DNA of 64,000 nt from Halobacillus yeomjeoni (GCF_020171525.1 NZ_JAIVAI010000002.1:186001-250000); one strand, 5' to 3'. Positions 42,440 through 52,933 are shown, counted from the first letter of the stretch. Notes: generated by a model not told the origin, from the sequence alone. Numbers and translations: made by a program.

Positions 42440-42590
42440 AGATTCAAAGCACCGCCTTTTTAAAGTGGAAACGCATGATTGCACAAGTCCTCTTCATTCG
42501 TATACGAAAAACCTCGCGTTTAGTTTCATACAGTTTCTCAATAAATGGAATCCCCTCCTAAAGACCCCGTGGTCATTTATAAATGTAATC

Positions 42591-42624
42591 AAAAAGCACT
42601 CAACAGGATTTGTTGAGTGCTTTT
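42591..42624. terminator. Terminator of the giant membrane protein gene
   Basis: AAAAGCACTCAACA and TGTTGAGTGCTTTT pair over a 5-nt loop; T-rich on the minus strand. Confidence 0.85.
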
Positions 42625-42633
42625 CATGATTAT

Positions 42634-45600
42634 TCAATTCCATCGCTTCAAAGCGAGCCACAGTCGTTTTAACTTCCGTTCTACAGGCTTGCCGCTGCTC
42701 GACTGCTGCTTCTGCCATTCATTGTAGCTTGCCACACTAATCAGAAGTAGACCAGCGATCAACAAGTACACCCACCACGGGGCATTGCCCCAGTATGGTT
42801 TTGTCTGATAAAGTACATTGAATATCAATACACCCATACCGACGAAAAAGTAGGATTTGATTTTCAACTGCATACCGGCGACCATCGATACGAGCGATAG
42901 CCCGCCGATGATCCAGGCATCCCAAATCGTATGACTTTGAATCGCATCAACGACGAGAAACGCAGCCACCAATAAGAGGATGCCGAACTGGACTTGGTTC
43001 ATGATGAACGGATAGGCTTTCCACGTCCGTACTCTCAAATAAACGAGCAGTCCAAGGACCGGCAGTGCCTGAAGTTCCGCTTCAATCAAATCAGGAATAA
43101 TAGATTGATAATCAACCAGAACGAGCACATAGGCAGAATAAAAACCCACCATACCAGCCGTGAAGGAAATCCCTGTGATCAAAGGGGCTTTCCATTTGCG
43201 GGAAGTGATCCACAACCATCCGCCAGCCAAAACAAGCGGAAGTATATGGATCCATATACTCTCTTCCATGGATGTGTACGTCACGAGAAAAGCGATATAA
43301 ACGAGCGCCATCCATGAATAGGCGTCGACATTCTTTTTCCCGTCCAACAAGTGGGTATGAAAATGATATCCTGCGCCCATCAATACGAAAATACCCGCGA
43401 TAAGTGCAACAATCATGGACCGGGGCTCCCAAACGAATCCCACCGTTTCCCAGATGCTGATCGTCAAAAGCAGCGGGACGAACCGGACCCAAGGCCATCT
43501 CCGAATATGGAGGAAGACCAAATTCAGGACTGTATAGCCGAGGATGAGCACCAGCTCGACATTTGACACTCTACCCGTCTGACTCGTCAAAAACATCAGA
43601 CCGATAAGAGAGAAAGGAATCCAGTACCACTCCAATCGTTTCTTCCAAACGTGCGGAATAGCGACCCATATTCCACTGAGCAGCACACTCGTAATCAAGA
43701 ACGCATGTAGAGCATCTCCCCACCACCCGTAATATTCAGGTACAGTGAGGATGAGCAGAAACAAAACACTTGATGCTGCGTATAACATGGCACTGATTTC
43801 TGACTCCCTAAGAGCACTCAAAGAACTATACAGATAAACAAGCAATGGGACCATCAGAAAAGCAGGGTGAACCGGATCGAATACGAATTGATTCAACAAA
43901 ATGAGAACGATTATGAAAGGCTGAACGATATGGGCCAGCCAATAAAAGTACGGACGCATATCCCCCCATTTCCTGCTCCCCACCTCTGCAAGAAGAATCA
44001 ACAGTACAGGTGCAAAAGTGATGTAGATCACCATCGATTCATGTGCTTCAAACCCGAATGGATCGATCAAGGATAAATAAAATCCGAGCGTGACGAGCGA
44101 CACAAATCCCCACAGAACCGAATACTTGGCATACTGGACGAGGCTGTACATCATTGCGATTCCAACCGAAAGCATCAAGGGACGGATGACGTTCACGTCG
44201 ACACCTGGATAGTCAATTAAGAGGACGATCGCCCCCAGGTAAGTTCCCTGTCCGACATAAAAAGTCGTGGAAGATAGCTTCCTCTTTCCCATAAGCCGCC
44301 AACCGAAGAAGACCGCGATCAACAGGACACCTGTAACTCCTATGTGGAACGGAAACGCAAAGGTTTCCTCGTACCGTGGCAGCCACCCCCGAAGAGGTTC
44401 ATAGAAGAATGTGGATGCCAATACAAGGGCAGCGGGATTCGTCCATAGTGCGATTTTCTGGATGAATTTCCTTCTCGATTTTTTAACGGTAAGATAAGCG
44501 AGCATGCTGATACCGAAAAACATCAGAGCAGTTTTTCCGTAGGCAGATACCAGCACGCTGAACCCGATACTTCCGAATAGAACAATCAAAGAAGTATAAA
44601 AGCTAGATGTCTTTACTACGCTCATCCAACGGTTTCTGCTCCACAAACCCGCATATACGAATAACACCACAGCTCCTCCATATAGGAAGAAGTACAACGG
44701 TCCGAGATCCACCAGTGACCAAAGCTGACCTAAACTGATGAAGTAAAAGATCGGTGTCATGTATTTAAATACAAGGTGAGGCGTCACATTTGCTAAAAGG
44801 AAATAGTTGAACGTGATGACTACATAAGCGAAGAACAATAACCATGCCCCTTCGTCCCCTCTTAAAGCAATCGCCTCATAAGTGATGAATACGAATGCAC
44901 AAAAGGAAACGACACCACTCGTATAGTGGAACACTTTTTGTATGAATGCATGATTGTTGAAAGCATAGGCAAAACCGAGATACAACAGTCCAGCCAAAGC
45001 ATAAATGGTCCAGTCAACCTGCTCTAGCGGAGAGTGCTCGACCAGCTGATAGATGGCGTACACCATCATGACGGAAAAAACGAACTGATACTCCTTCGTT
45101 TTGTAGACGAACACCATCGCCATGTAAATGCTTGCGGTCAACAATAAGTTGAAGCTGTAGAACACTTCACTCTCGAAAAAGAAAAGCATCAACAATGTCG
45201 ATAACACCAAATTCAATTGAGCGAATAAAGGCAGTTCCTTCGTAAACAACTGGATCCGTCTATCGTCCTTATAACGTACATACGCTGCAATGAGCGCAGC
45301 ATTGTAAACCATCAGCATCAAATAAAATCCGTCTGTTGTTAAAGGCGTAGACCCAAGGGCAAACCCGACCGACAACGTAAGGAATAGGAAGGAAATCCAA
45401 ACGTACATCCGTGATTGATGAACGATGGCATGTCGGACATACAACGGAAGCGGAAGCAATGTGCCGATCAGTCCGAGAAGATACTTCCCCTCACCGAAGA
45501 GTGATAAGTAACTCCCGAATAGTTCAAAATATCCGATGGCAAGAATCGTAATCGGAATCAATAAACTTCCGAGCGTCAAAAAAGCGAATGACGTCTGATG

Positions 45601-46047
45601 GATCTTCAAGAATCGTCCGGTGCCATAGCTCAACCCGAAGAAGAACAAGGAAACGAACGCAATTGAAACGACTTTCACCCCAGGTCCCATTTGTGCCCAT
45701 TGACTCGTCGCCACGATGAGACCGGTGATCAACAGTAAAGCCACTCCGAGAATCAACGACCAGGTGATGTTCCGTTCACGGATCTGTTCAGGCGTCTTCA
45801 CTTTTTTCTTCTTCTTGGGCTTGGCTGGTTCAGGAGTTTTCACCTGCTCTTGTTCATGTTCAACCGCAGGCTGTTCTTTTGCCTCCGATGAAGTTTTGGC
45901 TTCCACATAGGAGCGCTCTCCGTCCATGACCTGCTCGTACGTCTCTTTTGAAATGTAGCCATTCGCCATCAGGTGAAACAGCTTTTCTTTGAATACTTCC
46001 TGTTTCCACACTTCGGGCTTCCGTTCGTCTGAGTGATGTCCCGCCAT
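42634..46047 (-). CDS. Giant polytopic membrane protein (1137 residues)
   Basis: After a cytoplasmic N-terminal 90 residues (a short helix module with LFHLMANGYISKETYEQVM, then a Glu/Lys/Pro-rich linker ending in KKKKKVKTPEQIRERN) the chain is almost all hydrophobic, with around 30 helices separated by short loops and a basic C-terminus. No transport or catalytic motif is visible. Related proteins exist in Bacillaceae and actinomycetes as SCO7613-type uncharacterised membrane proteins. ATG with AAGGGAGGGTG. Single gene. Confidence 0.85.
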   Translation of the reverse strand: MAGHHSDERKPEVWKQEVFKEKLFHLMANGYISKETYEQVMDGERSYVEAKTSSEAKEQPAVEHEQEQVKTPEPAKPKKKKKVKTPEQIRERNITWSLILGVALLLITGLIVATSQWAQMGPGVKVVSIAFVSLFFFGLSYGTGRFLKIHQTSFAFLTLGSLLIPITILAIGYFELFGSYLSLFGEGKYLLGLIGTLLPLPLYVRHAIVHQSRMYVWISFLFLTLSVGFALGSTPLTTDGFYLMLMVYNAALIAAYVRYKDDRRIQLFTKELPLFAQLNLVLSTLLMLFFFESEVFYSFNLLLTASIYMAMVFVYKTKEYQFVFSVMMVYAIYQLVEHSPLEQVDWTIYALAGLLYLGFAYAFNNHAFIQKVFHYTSGVVSFCAFVFITYEAIALRGDEGAWLLFFAYVVITFNYFLLANVTPHLVFKYMTPIFYFISLGQLWSLVDLGPLYFFLYGGAVVLFVYAGLWSRNRWMSVVKTSSFYTSLIVLFGSIGFSVLVSAYGKTALMFFGISMLAYLTVKKSRRKFIQKIALWTNPAALVLASTFFYEPLRGWLPRYEETFAFPFHIGVTGVLLIAVFFGWRLMGKRKLSSTTFYVGQGTYLGAIVLLIDYPGVDVNVIRPLMLSVGIAMMYSLVQYAKYSVLWGFVSLVTLGFYLSLIDPFGFEAHESMVIYITFAPVLLILLAEVGSRKWGDMRPYFYWLAHIVQPFIIVLILLNQFVFDPVHPAFLMVPLLVYLYSSLSALRESEISAMLYAASSVLFLLILTVPEYYGWWGDALHAFLITSVLLSGIWVAIPHVWKKRLEWYWIPFSLIGLMFLTSQTGRVSNVELVLILGYTVLNLVFLHIRRWPWVRFVPLLLTISIWETVGFVWEPRSMIVALIAGIFVLMGAGYHFHTHLLDGKKNVDAYSWMALVYIAFLVTYTSMEESIWIHILPLVLAGGWLWITSRKWKAPLITGISFTAGMVGFYSAYVLVLVDYQSIIPDLIEAELQALPVLGLLVYLRVRTWKAYPFIMNQVQFGILLLVAAFLVVDAIQSHTIWDAWIIGGLSLVSMVAGMQLKIKSYFFVGMGVLIFNVLYQTKPYWGNAPWWVYLLIAGLLLISVASYNEWQKQQSSSGKPVERKLKRLWLALKRWN

Positions 46048-46249
46048 GATTCACCCTCCCTTACATCTTAAGTGTAATTTTACACCTTAACTGTGTGTTC
46101 TTCAACCATTTTTTTCAATATTCTTTTACGTATGCACGACTGATACGTTCCAACATTTATTAAGTAAATTTATTTATTCACGTTCATGTAATGAGTGAAG
46201 TGTTATCAATATTCATCACATTTAAATTGCTGGACCTCCGTATATAAAC

Positions 46250-46284
46250 AAAAAAAAGGAAGGTTTAATAATCTTAAACCTTCC
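46250..46284 (-). terminator. Terminator of mqo
   Basis: Minus strand: GGAAGGTTTAA and TTAAACCTTCC pair and are followed by TTTTTTTT. Confidence 0.9.
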
Positions 46285-46300
46285 CTTGACCTTATATCAT

Positions 46301-47815
46301 TCAGCTGTATGCCTGTTTTTTCTCATCAGTACTCGTTTCAAGTTCCAACGCACGATCGGCTGTCTCATGAACCTCTTCGAGAAGCTCAGGATTTTCCGCC
46401 AGCTGCTTCCCATAAGAAGGAATCATTTCCTTGATTTTCGCTTCCCATTGTCCGATGTGGTCAGGGAAACAATTTTCAAGCACTTCCAACATGACCGATA
46501 CCGCAGTAGAAGCTCCCGGAGAGGCCCCTAACAAGGCTGCAACCGAACCGTCAGAGGAGCTGACGACTTCTGTCCCGAATTGCAGCGTTCCTTTTCCGCC
46601 ATCTTCTGTATCCTTGATGACTTGGACACGCTGACCCGCCGTGACAAGGTCCCAATCTTCGCTTTTCGCATCCGGAATGAACTCACGCAAATCTTCCATG
46701 CGCTTGTCTTTGGATGCAATGACCTGCTCAATCAGGTATTTTGTCAAAGAAGCGTTCTTCACGCCGGCAGCCGACATCGTCATGAGATTATCGGACTTCA
46801 CGGAAGTAATCAAGTCCATCAGTGAACCCGTTTTCAAAAATCTAGGTGAAAATCCGGCAAACGGGCCGAACAGCAATGATTTCTTCCCATCAATGAAACG
46901 AGTGTCCAGGTGTGGCACAGACATCGGAGGAGCTCCGACCTTTGCCTTTCCATACACTTTGGCATGATGCTGCTCGATGATCTCTGGATTCTTACATACC
47001 ATGAACACCCCACTTACAGGGAAACCACCGATTTGTTTGGATTCCGGAATGCCTGTTTTTTGAAGCAAATGCAGACTTCCTCCTCCACCGCCGATAAAGA
47101 CGAAATCGGTCGTATGGTATTCAATTCTATCACTTTCCAAATCATGGACTTTCACTTCCCATGATCCGTCACTCGTGCGCTTAATATCTTCTACACTATG
47201 TTTGTAGTTGACCTCAAGACCGCCGTTCTCAAGATTATTGAACATTTTTCGCGTCAAATCACCGAAGTTGACGTCCGTACCTTGATCGATCTTCGTAGCC
47301 GCAATCGGCTCGTTCAAGTTCCGATCATTCATGATCAATGGAATCCAATCCTTCAGCTGATCCGGATCCTCAGAAAATTCCATCGCTTTGAACAAAGGAT
47401 TTGCCGACATCGTTTGATAGCGCTTTCTCAGAAATTCTACATTTGAAGCACCATGAACCAAACTCATATGTGGCAGAGGCCGAATGAATTCGTGTGGGTT
47501 GCGGACTTTTTGTGTGTTGACCAAATAAGACCAGAACTGTTTGGAAACATTGAATTGTTCGTTGACCTTCACAGCTTTTTCAATATCAATGGAGCCATCA
47601 GGCTGCTCTTTCGTATAGTTCAGCTCACAAAGGGCCGCATGCCCGGTACCCGCATTATTCCATACGTTCGAGCTTTCTTCACCTGCGCGGTCGAGCCTTT
47701 CAAAAACACGGATGTTCCATTCGGGCGCCAGCTCTTTCATAAGTGAGCCCAATGTTGCACTCATAATTCCTGCACCAATCAAGATTGCATCTGTCTTCGT
47801 GTAGTTTTTACTCAT
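46301..47815 (-). CDS. mqo: Malate:quinone oxidoreductase
   Basis: FAD enzyme of the TCA cycle that oxidises malate to oxaloacetate and passes electrons to menaquinone at the membrane. 504 residues, typical length. FAD fold [17 protein letters not shown] (about residues 10-26), then [16 protein letters not shown], and [18 protein letters not shown] and QIGGFPVSG in the middle, all hallmark blocks of Mqo. ATG start with GGGGAG further upstream. Single gene with terminator. Confidence 0.95.
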   Translation of the reverse strand: MSKNYTKTDAILIGAGIMSATLGSLMKELAPEWNIRVFERLDRAGEESSNVWNNAGTGHAALCELNYTKEQPDGSIDIEKAVKVNEQFNVSKQFWSYLVNTQKVRNPHEFIRPLPHMSLVHGASNVEFLRKRYQTMSANPLFKAMEFSEDPDQLKDWIPLIMNDRNLNEPIAATKIDQGTDVNFGDLTRKMFNNLENGGLEVNYKHSVEDIKRTSDGSWEVKVHDLESDRIEYHTTDFVFIGGGGGSLHLLQKTGIPESKQIGGFPVSGVFMVCKNPEIIEQHHAKVYGKAKVGAPPMSVPHLDTRFIDGKKSLLFGPFAGFSPRFLKTGSLMDLITSVKSDNLMTMSAAGVKNASLTKYLIEQVIASKDKRMEDLREFIPDAKSEDWDLVTAGQRVQVIKDTEDGGKGTLQFGTEVVSSSDGSVAALLGASPGASTAVSVMLEVLENCFPDHIGQWEAKIKEMIPSYGKQLAENPELLEEVHETADRALELETSTDEKKQAYS

Positions 47816-48207
47816 ATGCTACTCAAACTCCCCAAGTTTTACAGAAATAGATATCGTCGATCTCCTATTGCGTCACAGCAAGACAAAAGTCGACTCCGTC
47901 CACATCTTTTCTAGATTTTTTATTCCAATCTAATTTTATCATTATTATCTGTAAATTCAAATATCTACCCATATGTTGGTAATCCACATTCTTTCATTAT
48001 CGAGATTTGCTTTATAAATCCGTAGATTTTGTGATAAATTATCGAAAAATCATAGATTTTCTTCAAATAAAATAGTTATAATGTAACTATTAGAAATTTT
48101 ATAATAACTTATTTATTATACCAAATTATTACATATATTTACAACTGTAAGAGTAGGACATTTGAAACCTCATAATAAATAAAATCACATAAAAGGAGTA
48201 GGTGAAT
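47816..48207. other. AT-rich 392-bp leader between mqo and the WxL cluster
   Basis: Very AT-rich, holding the promoters of both divergent genes. TATAAT near 48074 in AGTTATAATGTAAC is the best -10 for the WxL-like operon, without a good -35. The motif TAGATTTT occurs twice (about 48025 and 48054). No open frame of note. Confidence 0.45.
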
Positions 48208-48789
48208 ATGAAAAGGAAGTTTTATCAATTTGGAATCAGCTTATTGCTGTTCTTCGGGTTGCTTACAGGAGGTACACAGGCAGTCACAGCAGCAGGCGCA
48301 GTCGTCATTACCGGTGAAGGAGCTCCAAGCCTCAGTGCAATAACCGTCGGAGATTTTTCAGGAGTGACCCTTGATGGTACGACACAAACCACTACTTTAG
48401 TACTTCCATCCTTCACGGTAACAGATGCTACGGGGACAGGGGCAGGATGGAATGTCAATTTATCTGCTACTCAATTCAGTGAAGCAGACCCTGGCACTAA
48501 AACCTTGAGCACAGGATCGCTCACTCTGACGACTGCACCAGATGTTGCCTTGGCAGATACTGAATCTTCCCCCACCAATACGGTTACGGTAGCTGACGCA
48601 GGACCATCTGCAACCATTGACGAGGGCAGCGGAATCAAACTTTTGTCTGCTGCAGTAAATGGCGGTATGGGAAGTTACACGATCGGCGGTACGACACCTG
48701 CAGTTTTGACTCTTACATTGAAGCCAAAAGAAGTTTATGAAACTACCTATAATTCGACGCTAACTTTTACAGTTTCTACTGGACCATAA
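48208..48789 (+). CDS. WxL-domain-like surface protein 1
   Basis: 193 residues: signal peptide (to about residue 30) and a Thr/Ser/Gly-rich beta domain like the WxL cell-wall-binding domain. The proximal motif is GWNVNL; the distal motif, where WxL proteins have W-x-L (TLTWTL), reads TLTFTVSTGP, so the Trp is replaced by Phe. ATG at 48208 follows AAAAGGAGTAG. Paired with the DUF916 gene next to it and duplicated further down. Confidence 0.75.
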   Translation: MKRKFYQFGISLLLFFGLLTGGTQAVTAAGAVVITGEGAPSLSAITVGDFSGVTLDGTTQTTTLVLPSFTVTDATGTGAGWNVNLSATQFSEADPGTKTLSTGSLTLTTAPDVALADTESSPTNTVTVADAGPSATIDEGSGIKLLSAAVNGGMGSYTIGGTTPAVLTLTLKPKEVYETTYNSTLTFTVSTGP

Positions 48790-48841
48790 GTTTTTAGTAA
48801 TTCGTTTATTATCATAAACATAAGGACTCCTGTCCTCTTTT

Positions 48842-48874
48842 GAAAAGCAAAAGGTTCCAGACCTTTTGCTTTTC
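48842..48874 (+). terminator. Hairpin between WxL-like 1 and DUF916 1
   Basis: GAAAAGCAAAAGGT and ACCTTTTGCTTTTC pair perfectly over 5 nt. The following bases are CTGCATC, so it lacks a T run; it may lower downstream expression or stabilise the upstream message. Confidence 0.6.
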
Positions 48875-48949
48875 TGCATCTTAAGCTTGATTACATATGT
48901 TTACAAATTGTTATTCCGTAATAATACAAGTCAGTGAGAGGGAGAATCT

Positions 48950-50017
48950 ATGAAATTCAAACGTACATCTACACTCATAGCCATGCTGTTCATTTGTTTC
49001 TTTCTTCCATCGAATTTTAAAGCATACGCTAATGAAAAACCTCCGATTTATGTAGAACCCGTCTACCCACAAAATCAAAACAAAGAGGTTGAGGGATACT
49101 TCGACTTGTCCGTTCAACCTGGAGACTCTCAACAATTAAAATTCAGAGTAGAAAACAACTGGGAGACTTCAATTGAAGTGATGGTCATGCCCGCTAATGC
49201 CTACACGCACCCTTCTGGCGGCATTGTCTACCTCGACAATATGAATCCTGAGGAATCTTCTATCAACGACCCGGAATTTCATATGGCTGATAACATCGAG
49301 ACACCCGAATCGGTCATAATCCCTCCAAAAGATACAGTAGAAATACCGGTAACCTTGAAGGTCCCTGAATTAAATAAAGGTGAACTTGTAGGAGGGGTCC
49401 GTTTCGTTGTAGACGGAGGGACGAATAAAGCGGAACACAACATAGCAGAAGAGAAAACAGCTCAGTTTCAAATCAAGACTCTCATGGCTACTGAGATAGG
49501 AATTAAATTATCCTTGCCGGAAAAAGCTGAACCTTCTTACCGATTCGGTAAGGCAGGGTTTGTCGGTAAATCTACACACGCCTATATCGAACTCATAAAC
49601 GGTGCTCCCCTCATTCAAGAGAGAATTGACGCAACATATGAAGTTACAGATCAAGAAGGTCGAACTTTGTTCAGCGGCTCCATTGATTCTGTCAAAATGG
49701 CTCCCAAAACGACGATCCAATATCCGATTCCATGGACAGCAGAAACGATAGAGGATGGTACCTACACCCTGCATATCACCTCGACCAACGAAAATGAACG
49801 AGTTTCAATAAAAAGAGATATCACTATCCAACGGGAAGAACTGATGGATTATCAGGAGCAAACCGCTCAACCTGGGAATCCTGATGTCAGAATGAAGGGT
49901 ATCACTCTTTCTGTTAAGGAAATGATCGCTTTAGTATTCGGCGTCATTGCCTTGGGTATCACTGGTACCTTGATCAGCCTCAAACTCCTTCGAAAACGGA
50001 AAAGACACGCAAACTGA
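48950..50017 (+). CDS. DUF916/DUF3324 WxL-interacting protein 1
   Basis: 355 residues: signal peptide (to about 26), DUF916 domain (PPIYVEPVYPQNQ, GYFDLSVQPGDSQQLKFRVEN), DUF3324 domain with PKTTIQYPIPW, then a C-terminal helix and basic tail KLLRKRKRH. Members are membrane-anchored at the outer face and bind WxL proteins and peptidoglycan. ATG with GAGAGGGAGAATCT. Its partner is the WxL-like gene 160 bp upstream. Confidence 0.85.
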   Translation: MKFKRTSTLIAMLFICFFLPSNFKAYANEKPPIYVEPVYPQNQNKEVEGYFDLSVQPGDSQQLKFRVENNWETSIEVMVMPANAYTHPSGGIVYLDNMNPEESSINDPEFHMADNIETPESVIIPPKDTVEIPVTLKVPELNKGELVGGVRFVVDGGTNKAEHNIAEEKTAQFQIKTLMATEIGIKLSLPEKAEPSYRFGKAGFVGKSTHAYIELINGAPLIQERIDATYEVTDQEGRTLFSGSIDSVKMAPKTTIQYPIPWTAETIEDGTYTLHITSTNENERVSIKRDITIQREELMDYQEQTAQPGNPDVRMKGITLSVKEMIALVFGVIALGITGTLISLKLLRKRKRHAN

Positions 50018-50020
50018 AGA

Positions 50021-50052
50021 GTACCTGTCTCCATTAGAGGCAGGTATTTTTT
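50021..50052 (+). terminator. Terminator after DUF916 1
   Basis: TACCTGTCTC and GAGGCAGGTA pair with one mismatch and run into TTTTTTT. It separates the two WxL/DUF916 pairs. Confidence 0.82.
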
Positions 50053-50224
50053 TAATGTTATCACTGATACAAATCATTAAAATCTTACAATAATGAGTAT
50101 ACGAAATTTATATTGTAATACAGCGTCACTTCTTCCAGACGCTCCCATACACTATTGTGGAACTCCGTTGAGAATAAGGAAATAGATTTCCAGGAGTTTA
50201 CTCAATGTAAAAGGAGTAGATGTA

Positions 50225-50803
50225 ATGAAGAAGCTTATGAAGTTTATAGGCATCGGGTTGAGTTGTCTGGCTCTTACCCTTTTTCATGTTTCCGCTGTTT
50301 CAGCAGAAGGAGATGTCGTCATCACTGGAGAAGCTGCGCCGACTATGACCCCGGTCACATTCGGAGACTTTTCGGCGGTTGCATTAGATGGAACCACTCA
50401 GACTACCACGATGAACATCCCACAATTTACAGTCACAGACGCGACAGGGTCGGGATCAGGATGGAATGTGACGTTGACAGGGACTCAGTTCAGCAATGCC
50501 GATCCGACACCTAAATCACTTAGCACAGGCTCTCTCACACTGACTACCGCTCCGAACGTATCTTTAGTAGACCCGAATTCTTCTTCGGCAGATACCATAA
50601 CAGTAGCAACACCAGGTCCCTCAGCGACCATTGATACTGGGACTGGACTAAAGTTGTTGTCAGCAGCCGTTGACGGCGGGATGGGAAGCTACTTGATCGG
50701 TGACACGACGCCTGGCGTTATGACTCTTGAACTGATGCCGAGAGAAGTTTACGCGACCACTTACACGTCCACCTTGACTTTGACCATCGCCACTGGACCT
50801 TAA
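50225..50803 (+). CDS. WxL-domain-like surface protein 2
   Basis: 192 residues, paralogue of the protein at 48208 over its full length (shared DGTTQTTT, GPSATID, KLLSAAV.GGMGSY). Signal peptide to about residue 27. Proximal motif GWNVTL; distal motif reads TLTLTIATGP, so again the second W-x-L is lost. ATG with AAAAGGAGTAG, the same leader as copy 1. Confidence 0.75.
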   Translation: MKKLMKFIGIGLSCLALTLFHVSAVSAEGDVVITGEAAPTMTPVTFGDFSAVALDGTTQTTTMNIPQFTVTDATGSGSGWNVTLTGTQFSNADPTPKSLSTGSLTLTTAPNVSLVDPNSSSADTITVATPGPSATIDTGTGLKLLSAAVDGGMGSYLIGDTTPGVMTLELMPREVYATTYTSTLTLTIATGP

Positions 50804-50893
50804 TGTTCAACTCGTTTCACCTAATCAAACCTGACCTGGTGTTCAAAATAGTTCCATTCACGATTCAAAATTGTTCATAAAGGGGTGGGGAAC

Positions 50894-51952
50894 TTGGATC
50901 GATGGAAATCTCTTCTGTTTATTGCGTTCTTCGCGTGTTTTTTGTCTTTCGGTTCTACAGTCTCGGCAAATAATCTTCCTCCTATTTACGTTGAACCTCT
51001 ATATCCTGATAACCAAAACCCTGACGTAAGAGGGTACTTGGACTTGGACGTACAACCCGGAGACACGCAGACGGTCATTTTCCGGGTGACCAATAATGAC
51101 GAGGAAAGCCTTACCGTAACGATTCAATCCGCTAATGCTTATACCCACCCGACTGGAGGAATCATCTATTCGGATGACCTTACGGGCGAAGAGTCTTCCA
51201 TTATCGACGATCGATTTAAAATTGCAGATTTGATCCACACACCATCAACCATCACCCTGGCCCCGGATGAGACCGATGAAGTTCCTGTCACCCTGCACAT
51301 TCCGGACATGGACAATGGAGAAGTCATCGGAGGTGTCCGTTTCATCGTTGATGGGGATACAACCGAACAGAACTATACCATTTCAGAAAACCAGGATGCG
51401 ACGTTTAAAATCAAGACACAAATCGCTACCAATATCGGCATCCGACTAGCCTTCCCTGAATCAGCGGAACCGGATTTTTCATTCGGAGAAGCAGGGTTCA
51501 GTGACGAAAAAAATGCAGCATTCATCGAAATGACCAATTCAGGACCTACGATACAACCAGATCTCCACATCAGCTATGATATCTTGACCGATACAGGAGA
51601 ATCGGTGTTCACCGGTTCTATCGAATCTTTGAAAATGGCTCCGAAAACATCTATCACATTCCCGATCCCTTGGGAAGCGGACCCTATAGAAGATGGCACC
51701 TATACACTTCAAATGACGGCCGATAACGATGGTGAAAAAATTGAGGCAGAACGCAGCATTCAAATCGGGCAAAGCAGCCCACCGGAAAATGAAGAACCAA
51801 ACGAACCACCGAAAGATCCCGAGCAGCCAGATGAGGAAAAAGATAAGTTCACCCAATTTCAAGTGACTATCCTTATCATAGGAGGCATTCTTGTTGCCAT
51901 TGCCGGAATATACTTCATCGTTAATCTATTCAGAAATAGACACGACCGATAA
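50894..51952 (+). CDS. DUF916/DUF3324 WxL-interacting protein 2
   Basis: 352 residues, paralogue of the protein at 48950: signal peptide, PPIYVEPLYPDNQNPDVRGY, GDTQTVIFRVTN, PKTSITFPIPW. An extra Pro/Glu-rich linker (about 295-315) precedes the C-terminal helix. TTG at 50894 is preferred, 8 nt after AAGGGG; GTG at 50885 lies inside the ribosome site. Confidence 0.83.
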   Translation: MDRWKSLLFIAFFACFLSFGSTVSANNLPPIYVEPLYPDNQNPDVRGYLDLDVQPGDTQTVIFRVTNNDEESLTVTIQSANAYTHPTGGIIYSDDLTGEESSIIDDRFKIADLIHTPSTITLAPDETDEVPVTLHIPDMDNGEVIGGVRFIVDGDTTEQNYTISENQDATFKIKTQIATNIGIRLAFPESAEPDFSFGEAGFSDEKNAAFIEMTNSGPTIQPDLHISYDILTDTGESVFTGSIESLKMAPKTSITFPIPWEADPIEDGTYTLQMTADNDGEKIEAERSIQIGQSSPPENEEPNEPPKDPEQPDEEKDKFTQFQVTILIIGGILVAIAGIYFIVNLFRNRHDR

Positions 51953-51954
51953 CT

Positions 51955-52000
51955 AAAAAAAGTGCCTGCTCTCATTTAATGAGAAGCAGACACTTTTTTC
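51955..52000. terminator. Bidirectional terminator after the WxL cluster
   Basis: AAAAAGTGCCTGCT and AGCAGACACTTTTTT pair with one mismatch, plus inner CTCAT/ATGAG. Overlaps the end of the convergent gene. Confidence 0.85.
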
Positions 52001-52755
52001 TTCTTAACAGCCCATACGACTTCGAACAAGAGGATGATTGCAAACATAACGACTACTGCAGAAAACCAGTAATTCATCGGAGATGTAACCGTCATCGTAC
52101 AACAACTCCCACTGTACGTATACGGTAAAGGGGGATCGATGGTTGGATTCTCAAGCTTGGCGAACTCCAGCGGAAACCCTGTATGTATCGGAAAAGCCGA
52201 TGCAAGCTCTTCCCGGTTATCGACCCTCTTTCCTCTGAATCCTGTCATAAATACGAAAAGAAGCGCAGCGATTGCGCTGATGCTGTACCCAGCGAGACGG
52301 ACCCACGCGGTGTCATTCATTTTCTTCCTTACTGAATATCCGGTTACGATCAGTACAGAAGGAATGAGCGAAAACAAGAATCCCCCATGAAGGATGACAT
52401 CTTCAAACGGACCTCCATACGATTGATCCAACCAGAAGGACGAACTGAATCCAGCGATATGATATGTATAAAATATGGTCGCAGCTCCTGGATCAATTAT
52501 GTACAACCCCCAAATTATCAACCCGATTCCAGTGAATGTTGCTGTGGAGAGCCAAACGTCTATCCTCTGAGCTTTTTTAAGAAGCACCATGCTCAATACC
52601 AAGTACCCGATAACATTCACGACCAGCATGACAATGGAGAGAAAAGCTGCTCCGGCGTGATCGAGGCTTTGAAAAGAGATGATATAAAAAAGCAGACTGA
52701 TGCTTCCCATGATGAGGTGAATGCCTAATACGCTCCACCACTTGATCTTTTGCAC
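51976..52755 (-). CDS. Hypothetical seven-helix membrane protein
   Basis: 259 residues with about seven hydrophobic helices. An extracellular loop near the end contains YTYSGSCCTMTV with a Cys pair. No family recognised. GTG at 52755 follows AAGGGGGG by 5 nt; the in-frame start at 52782 is further from any site. Confidence 0.6.
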   Translation of the reverse strand: MQKIKWWSVLGIHLIMGSISLLFYIISFQSLDHAGAAFLSIVMLVVNVIGYLVLSMVLLKKAQRIDVWLSTATFTGIGLIIWGLYIIDPGAATIFYTYHIAGFSSSFWLDQSYGGPFEDVILHGGFLFSLIPSVLIVTGYSVRKKMNDTAWVRLAGYSISAIAALLFVFMTGFRGKRVDNREELASAFPIHTGFPLEFAKLENPTIDPPLPYTYSGSCCTMTVTSPMNYWFSAVVVMFAIILLFEVVWAVKKKKVSASH

Positions 52756-52827
52756 ATTATCCCCCCTTTCAATTTGCAGCATTCTATCATTATATTAAAG
52801 TTAGAAGATGGAATGAAAGTTTTACAT

Positions 52828-52864
52828 AAAAAAAAGACTTTCTTCTAGTACTAGAAGAAAGTCT
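52828..52864 (-). terminator. Second terminator after the ribose operon
   Basis: AGACTTTCTTCTAGT and its perfect complement form a 30-bp palindrome; minus strand runs into TTTTTTTT. Confidence 0.85.
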
Positions 52865-52888
52865 CTTGCTTAAAAGAAGCTTACCATA

Positions 52889-52928
52889 TAAAAACCCCCT
52901 CTCCAGATCTTACTCTGAAGAGAGGGGA
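52889..52928 (-). terminator. First terminator after rbsB
   Basis: Minus strand: CCCCTCT and AGAGGGG with inner CTTCAGA/TCTGGAG pairing, then TTTTTAT. In tandem with the one at 52828. Confidence 0.8.
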
Positions 52929-52933
52929 TAGAT

